Source: an uncultured Lachnospiraceae bacterium (lineage in GTDB: Bacteria > Bacillota > Clostridia > Lachnospirales > Lachnospiraceae). From it: a stretch of 64,000 nt of DNA. Location: contig ONAD01000011.1 of NCBI GenBank assembly GCA_900315735.1, positions 1-64,000 on the forward strand. Direction: 5' to 3'. Position 1 is the stretch's first letter, and every line of letters starts with the position of its first letter. The notes below the pieces were generated by a model. That model did not search any database, was not told the DNA's origin, and worked only from the letters and a program-made list of their open reading frames with translations. Below, piece after piece: positions 59,590-64,000 of the stretch. The position numbers were made by a program, and so were the translations under genes.

Positions 59590-59856
59590 TTACTTTCTTA
59601 AACCTAAACGTTCGATTAAAGAACGATATCTTTCAATATCAACTTTCTTTAAGTAAGCCAGTAAACGACGTCTCTGACCAACCATCTTTAAAAGTCCTCT
59701 TCTGGAATGATGATCCTTCTGATTTACTTTTAAGTGCTCATTCAGCTCATTGATTCTGGCTGTTAAAAGTGCAACCTGTACCTCTGGTGAACCTGTGTCT
59801 GCTGCAGTTTTACCATATTCTGCGATGATTGCTTCTTTTCTTTCTTTTGATAACAT
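59590..59856 (-). CDS. rpsO: Ribosomal protein S15 (uS15)
   Basis: The 88-residue uS15 is an early-binding protein of the 30S central domain. The sequence has the family's helices with [14 protein letters not shown] near residue 22, [16 protein letters not shown] near 41 and [10 protein letters not shown] near 63. AAGGAGG precedes the ATG. The rpsO-pnp order is very widely conserved. Its roughly 85-base leader contains several short stems and may be an autoregulatory S15 site. Confidence 0.98.
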   Translation of the reverse strand: MLSKERKEAIIAEYGKTAADTGSPEVQVALLTARINELNEHLKVNQKDHHSRRGLLKMVGQRRRLLAYLKKVDIERYRSLIERLGLRK

Positions 59857-59948
59857 TTACGTTTCCTCCTTATATTTTCTTATCGCCTGATAATCAGTAA
59901 AAGGTCGGAGTGTCCATCTACCGAATATCGGCTAAATCATACCTAATG

Positions 59949-59977
59949 AATATAACATACAACTTATTATTTGTAAA
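59949..59977 (-). promoter_or_regulatory. Promoter of rpsO
   Basis: On the minus strand TTTACA (59972-59977), a 17-base spacer and TATATT (59949-59954) lie 92 bases before the rpsO start. Both hexamers match at five of six positions. Confidence 0.6.
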
Positions 59978-59987
59978 CAAATTTCTA

Positions 59988-61088
59988 TTAATTTCCTAAT
60001 ACACGGACAACACATACCGGAGAACGATAAAATGCATTGGAAATCTTGATTCCGGTAGAAGGTGAACTTGCATGAACAATCTGACCATTTCCGATATAGA
60101 TTGCTACATGGTTGATACCCTTGCCGCTTCCGTAGAAAAACAAATCTCCCGGCTGTGCTTCGGATGCATTGATTCTGGTTCCGCATCCTGCCTGTGCTCT
60201 GGATGAGTGCGGCAGATATACACCATAATTTGCATATACGGATAATACGAATCCGGAACAGTCAGCTCCTCTGGTAAGACTGGTTCCGCCCCATACATAT
60301 GGGTTGCCGACAAACTGTGTTGCATAAGCAACTAAAGATACTCTGGTATCTGAAACACCCTGGCCATATTTTAATTCTGTCATGGTCTGTGCCTTTGGCA
60401 GCTGCTGTGAAATCTCTACATAATCGGTGCTTGCATATCCTACATCACCGTCTAAATCTACTTCTACCCAGCCATCATACTGATTTAAAACCTCTAATTC
60501 CTCTCCCTCCGGCATCAGTGCCAGCTTGGTACAATCAGTATTCATCTCAGCACGTACATTTAAAGTCTGCGTTGTAACAGTCGCAATAGTCTTCATTACT
60601 TCCTGAGCTTTTGCTGCTGCAGCATCACCGGTAATGATATACTCTGCTTTTACATATCCGGTTACCTGACCAGACTCAATCTTAAGCCATTCGCCGTCAT
60701 CCTCTAAAATTTCACATCCGGCATCACTCTGCATCTTTCCTACGATATCAGAATTGGTATCCGGCTGTTCTCTTACATTTAAACTGCTGTCAACCTGTGC
60801 AATACCAAGATTGGTATATCCACAGATTGTTGCATCTGTTGCTGCTGTATCTGCAGGAGCTGCTGAGTCGGTTGCTGCAGCATCCTCAGACTGTCCTTCC
60901 ATCGTTGTAACTGCATCTGTTGCTGATACAACGATATCTGTATTATAATAGGAATCCATTGCAGCAAATATTCCCGCATTTAAACCGGAACCTGCAGATG
61001 TCTGTGCAGCTGCTCCACCCTCAAGCGCTACCGTAAGTCCACAAGTAAGAATAAATGCTGTTGTCTTCCACTTTCTATTGTTCTTCAT
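59988..61088 (-). CDS. NlpC/P60 peptidoglycan endopeptidase with two SH3 domains
   Basis: This is an exported cell-wall hydrolase. The 366 residues have a signal peptide (about 1-28), a low-complexity Ala/Thr segment, two bacterial SH3 domains (about 90-155 and 170-235) and a C-terminal NlpC/P60 domain. The catalytic Cys is in ADCSGFVLSVY near 272 and the His in INHVAIYIGNGQIVHASSP near 325. The start at 61088 follows AGGAGG by nine bases. A consensus promoter and a WalR-type direct repeat (61215-61231) lie upstream, fitting growth-linked control of wall hydrolysis. Confidence 0.93.
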   Translation of the reverse strand: MKNNRKWKTTAFILTCGLTVALEGGAAAQTSAGSGLNAGIFAAMDSYYNTDIVVSATDAVTTMEGQSEDAAATDSAAPADTAATDATICGYTNLGIAQVDSSLNVREQPDTNSDIVGKMQSDAGCEILEDDGEWLKIESGQVTGYVKAEYIITGDAAAAKAQEVMKTIATVTTQTLNVRAEMNTDCTKLALMPEGEELEVLNQYDGWVEVDLDGDVGYASTDYVEISQQLPKAQTMTELKYGQGVSDTRVSLVAYATQFVGNPYVWGGTSLTRGADCSGFVLSVYANYGVYLPHSSRAQAGCGTRINASEAQPGDLFFYGSGKGINHVAIYIGNGQIVHASSPSTGIKISNAFYRSPVCVVRVLGN

Positions 61089-61177
61089 GAAAATATGCCT
61101 CCTGACATTGTAACGATGTAAAATGCACCCCGCATTTCCACCTCTGTTTGAATCAATATGCTTCTCCATATTTTAAG

Positions 61178-61206
61178 ATTATAGCAACGTGATTTCATAA
61201 TGTCAA
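61178..61206 (-). promoter_or_regulatory. Consensus promoter of the NlpC/P60 gene
   Basis: On the minus strand a perfect TTGACA (61201-61206), exactly 17 bases, and a perfect TATAAT (61178-61183). The predicted leader is about 80 bases. Confidence 0.85.
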
Positions 61207-61214
61207 CATAAATA

Positions 61215-61231
61215 TGTAACAATTATGTAAC
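61215..61231 (+). promoter_or_regulatory. Candidate WalR (YycF) binding site
   Basis: TGTAAC-AATTA-TGTAAC matches the Bacillus WalR consensus TGTWAH-N5-TGTWAH exactly. It lies 8 bases upstream of the -35 of the NlpC/P60 promoter, in the orientation opposite to the gene. WalRK controls wall hydrolases in Firmicutes. The regulator is not in the window. Confidence 0.6.
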
Positions 61232-61262
61232 AATTGTTCGAAACTTTACGAAATCCGTAATT

Positions 61263-62186
61263 TTAATGTTGCTGTACATAATATCTTCCATAGGCAATAT
61301 CCTGTTCGAGCTGTTGTTTTAAAGCCTCTAAGGATTCAAACTTCATTTCACTGCGCTCTCTGCTCCGGAAGCAGACACGCACTTTCTTTCCATAGAGATC
61401 CTCATTAAAATCAAAAATATTGGTTTCTACTGCCACCGGATTGACCCCTTCGATTGTCGGCTTGCATCCCACGTCTGCAATTCCATGATAAGTCTTCTCT
61501 CCTACCACAACATCACAGACATAGACGCCAAACGGCGGAAGCAGTTTATTTTCCGGCGGTATGATATTTATGGTCGGGATTCCCAGTACCTTTGCGCCCA
61601 TTTCTCTGCCATGTATTACAACACCTTCCACAAAATAATCATAGCCAAGAAGGTATTTTACTTTTTCCATATTGCCCTTTTCTACTTCTTCCCGGATAAA
61701 GGTACTGCTGATATCCCGGTTCTCATACTGAACCTTGTCCACCACCTGAAGTTCATAATGCAGCTTCTTGGCATATGCTTCCAGCAGATGATAGTCCCCA
61801 TGGCGGTTATGTCCGAAATGAAAATCTGTTCCAACCACAATGCCACGAATTTTCATGGAAGAAGCCAGCATTTCAATAAATGCTTCCGGTTCCATGGTCA
61901 TGACTTCTTTGGTAAAAGGATATTCAATGAGATAGTCAATGCCCTGTTCTTCACAGATTGCAACCTTCTCTTCATTTGTTGTAAGTACCTTTTGGACTTC
62001 ATTTATCCTGCCCGGTCTCGGCGGAATGGCAAAGGTAAATAACACGGTGGAGCAGCCTTTATTTTTCTGCTCCATCATATGCTCTAACAAAGTCTCATGC
62101 CCTCTGTGCAGACCGTCAAATTTGCCAAGGGAAAGCACACATTCTTCTTCAATATGAAATTCTGTTGTTCCATGTATATACTTCAT
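61263..62186 (-). CDS. ribF: Bifunctional riboflavin kinase / FAD synthetase
   Basis: RibF makes FMN and FAD, the cofactors for the Rnf and ApbE proteins. The 307 residues have an N-terminal nucleotidyltransferase domain (LGKFDGLHRGHETLL near residue 21, VGTDFHFGHNRHGD near 117, SSTFIREEVEKG near 155) and a C-terminal flavokinase domain (GIPTINIIPPENKLLPPFGVYVCDV near 208). It follows truB by 32 bases. Confidence 0.96.
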   Translation of the reverse strand: MKYIHGTTEFHIEEECVLSLGKFDGLHRGHETLLEHMMEQKNKGCSTVLFTFAIPPRPGRINEVQKVLTTNEEKVAICEEQGIDYLIEYPFTKEVMTMEPEAFIEMLASSMKIRGIVVGTDFHFGHNRHGDYHLLEAYAKKLHYELQVVDKVQYENRDISSTFIREEVEKGNMEKVKYLLGYDYFVEGVVIHGREMGAKVLGIPTINIIPPENKLLPPFGVYVCDVVVGEKTYHGIADVGCKPTIEGVNPVAVETNIFDFNEDLYGKKVRVCFRSRERSEMKFESLEALKQQLEQDIAYGRYYVQQH

Positions 62187-62218
62187 CTTTTATCCCTGCT
62201 TTAATGTCTTTTTCGTCC

Positions 62219-63151
62219 TTATTGCTGTGTAAAGAAAAGTTTAACCGGCTTAAACAGCCTGTCTACTGTGCGGTATTCATATATTCCCACAAAATGATTG
62301 GCATCATCATACACTCTGACTTTCTTACAGTCCTCTTCTTTATAAAAAGAAGCAAGTGTATCCTCTATCGTCTCTGTCTCTGCTATCACCGGAAGCGGCA
62401 GTTTATTTCCATTATATAAAAGTGCAGTACTTTCTTTACGGCTGTGAATCTGTGGCAGATTTTTAAATACAGTATCAATAGGATAAAGAATCTCTTCTAT
62501 CTGACCACTTTTCATCAATTTCTCAATTTCCTGCAGCGTTTTAGCATCTTCGATTTGAAAATCCGCAACTCTTGTCCTTACCAGATGTTCCATGCATGCT
62601 CCACAGCCTAATTTTTCTCCGATGTCATGGCACAACGTCCGGATATAGGTTCCCTTGGAGCAATGCACCCGCATGGTTACTCTTGGCAATTCTATGGATA
62701 CTATCGTGATATCAAATATCTGAACCTGTCTTGCCTTGCGCTCTACTTCCACGCCTTCCCTTGCCAGGTCACATAACTTCTTTCCATTGACCTTCAGTGC
62801 AGAATACATCGGTGGAATCTGTGCATATTCTCCCACAAAGCTTTCGATACACTGCTGTACTTCTTCTATGGAAGATTTTACCTCTGATTCCTTTAATATG
62901 GTTCCGGTCATATCCTGGGTATCCGTTTCTTTTCCCAAAAGCATGACTGCTTCATACACCTTGTCCTTATCGGTTAAAAGGTCACAGACTCTGGTTGCTT
63001 TTCCTATACATACAGGAAGTACGCCCTCCGCATCCGGATCAAGCGTACCTGTATGTCCAATCTTTTTCATTTTTAAAATTCCACGCAGTTTTGCAACTAC
63101 GTCAAAGGACGTAAATCCTTTTTCTTTTCTTACATTAATAATTCCGTCCAT
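62219..63151 (-). CDS. truB: tRNA pseudouridine-55 synthase
   Basis: TruB makes pseudouridine 55 in the T loop of tRNAs. The 310 residues carry GHTGTLDPDAEGVLPVCIGKAT near residue 32, with the catalytic Asp in TLDP (about residue 38), YEAVMLLGKETDTQDMTG near 68, and a C-terminal PUA-like extension. It starts 13 bases after nrnA. The nrnA-truB-ribF order is conserved in Firmicutes. Confidence 0.96.
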   Translation of the reverse strand: MDGIINVRKEKGFTSFDVVAKLRGILKMKKIGHTGTLDPDAEGVLPVCIGKATRVCDLLTDKDKVYEAVMLLGKETDTQDMTGTILKESEVKSSIEEVQQCIESFVGEYAQIPPMYSALKVNGKKLCDLAREGVEVERKARQVQIFDITIVSIELPRVTMRVHCSKGTYIRTLCHDIGEKLGCGACMEHLVRTRVADFQIEDAKTLQEIEKLMKSGQIEEILYPIDTVFKNLPQIHSRKESTALLYNGNKLPLPVIAETETIEDTLASFYKEEDCKKVRVYDDANHFVGIYEYRTVDRLFKPVKLFFTQQ

Positions 63152-63163
63152 ACGTTATCCTGT

Positions 63164-64000
63164 CTATTTCAAAAGCTGTTTTTCAACATCCTTTACGATT
63201 CCTTCAAGAATCTCTTCTGCATTGCCTTCTATGGTTGCTCCGGCTGCCCGTACGTGACCGCCTCCACCATAGGACATCATGATGGCTGCCACATCTACGT
63301 TTCCGCTGGAACGCATGCTTGCTTTAAAGCTGCCATCCTCATTTTCATAAAGAAAGATTGCTGCTTCCACATCTTTTGTAGAACGAAGCTGCTGTACGAT
63401 TCCTTCTAAATGTTTCGGAAGAACCTGGTATTTTTCCATTTCTTCCTTGGTTACAATAGATGCAATACATTTTCCATCCAAAAAGAGCTGGCTGTCCACC
63501 AGTGCCTGACCCAAAATCCGGTTCTGCTCATAGGTTTTCTCATAATAGGTCTTATCCACGATACGGCTGAAATCAATTCCCATTTCCATCAGCTTGCCGG
63601 CAATGTTCATGGTCTTTGCAGAAGTACAGGAATACTGGAACACACCGGTATCATGCACAATTCCCACATAGATACATTCTGCAATTTCCTTTGTAATCTT
63701 CTCTTCCTCTAAGAGTTCATAAACAAGCTCACAGGTTGAACTTGCATCCGGGAAAATGTAGTTGGCATCCGCAAAGCTCTGATTACTGATATGATGGTCA
63801 ACACAGAGGGTACGTTTTGCTGCATGAAAATATTTCATTGCATTTCCCAGACGTTTCTCATCTCCACAATCCAATGCGATAAATAAATCATATGGCTCTC
63901 TTTCTTCATAAGAGCTGTCGATTTTATCTGCATTTGCAAGGAATTTGAAAATGTTTGGAATCGGTTCCAGATGAAGTTCCACTTCCATTTCCGGATAATA
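63164..64000 (-). CDS. nrnA: DHH-family phosphoesterase NrnA (5' end outside the window)
   Basis: NrnA degrades short oligoribonucleotides and dephosphorylates pAp. The visible 278 codons include VDHHISNQSF (the DHH motif), the acidic ALDCGD segment, and the C-terminal DHHA1 motif GGGGHVRAAGA. The frame stays open to the window edge and the N-terminal part (about 50 residues with the first metal ligands) is missing, so the protein starts to the right of 64000. An internal ATG at 63988 is not the natural start. Confidence 0.9.
   Translation of the reverse strand, partial: YYPEMEVELHLEPIPNIFKFLANADKIDSSYEEREPYDLFIALDCGDEKRLGNAMKYFHAAKRTLCVDHHISNQSFADANYIFPDASSTCELVYELLEEEKITKEIAECIYVGIVHDTGVFQYSCTSAKTMNIAGKLMEMGIDFSRIVDKTYYEKTYEQNRILGQALVDSQLFLDGKCIASIVTKEEMEKYQVLPKHLEGIVQQLRSTKDVEAAIFLYENEDGSFKASMRSSGNVDVAAIMMSYGGGGHVRAAGATIEGNAEEILEGIVKDVEKQLLK

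Noticed and set aside
59576-59599. Third near-copy of the CTTTACARGAAATTGCTTTCCT repeat
   Set aside because: It matches at about 20 of 23 bases, but it overlaps the last codons and stop of rpsO, so coding constraint and chance similarity are more likely than a repeat copy.
61485-62042. 185-codon plus-strand frame opposite ribF
   Set aside because: Composition and position are those of an antisense shadow of ribF.

Overview
The window looks like a chromosomal stretch of a spore-forming, probably motile anaerobe of the Clostridia, most likely Lachnospiraceae (Roseburia/Agathobacter-like; the genus is inference). The evidence is a small acid-soluble spore protein, GerW/YtfJ and a DUF2953 protein for sporulation; an MCP, CheR and a PilZ protein for chemotaxis; and a complete Rnf complex, a Re-type citrate synthase and a biotin-dependent carboxyltransferase/Na+-decarboxylase operon for anaerobic metabolism. 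I saw no rRNA, tRNA, CRISPR array, prophage or insertion sequence. Almost all genes lie on the minus strand, so operons read from right to left. Five clear genes are on the plus strand: SASP, rpmB, apbE, a YprB-like nuclease and one D,D-carboxypeptidase.

Layout. 0.1-5.6 kb: an ABC-F protein, then a citrate synthase - GntR - isocitrate dehydrogenase operon whose promoter overlaps an 18-bp perfect palindrome. 5.6-15.4 kb: SASP, MCP, the recG-fakA-yloU/rpmB block, a structured GC-rich intergenic element, and a Nudix / unknown / DUF2953 / ytfJ cluster. 15.5-21.2 kb: a class B PBP, FtsW/RodA, a U32 peptidase and ZapA. 21.3-28.1 kb: ruvB-ruvA, a Gx transporter and NusG-domain-II pair (EetB/EetA-like), miaB, proA, a 5-formyl-THF cyclo-ligase, DUF896 and proB. 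28.3-35.9 kb: a lipoprotein ApbE flavinyltransferase, a MATE exporter and rnfCDGEAB. 36-43.8 kb: YprB nuclease, cheR, an S1-domain protein, ispH, cmk, an HI0933-family flavoprotein, RpiR, PilZ and a tiny coupled ORF. 43.9-49.1 kb: oadA - oadB - biotin carrier - gamma subunit - acyl-CoA carboxyltransferase. 49.2-57 kb: a D,D-carboxypeptidase, scpB-scpA, a phosphoesterase, a second D,D-carboxypeptidase, cardiolipin synthase and an intracellular subtilisin. 57-64 kb: pnp, rpsO, an NlpC/P60 hydrolase, ribF, truB and the 3' part of nrnA.

How it fits together. The membrane-energy genes form a theme: Rnf, the flavin transferase that matures RnfG/RnfD, a possible extracellular electron-transfer pair (EetAB-like), and a second ion-pump candidate (OadB with two different carboxyltransferases). 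The regulatory DNA is also informative. There is a GntR-type operator at the citrate synthase promoter, palindromes just downstream of the rnf and rpiR promoters, a WalR-type direct repeat at a consensus promoter of the NlpC/P60 hydrolase, and a long RNase III-type hairpin in the pnp leader. The best candidates for something undescribed are the GC-rich multi-hairpin element near 12.8 kb, the CGAGAA hairpin family, the Cys-rich RnfE tail and the dual-carboxyltransferase operon.
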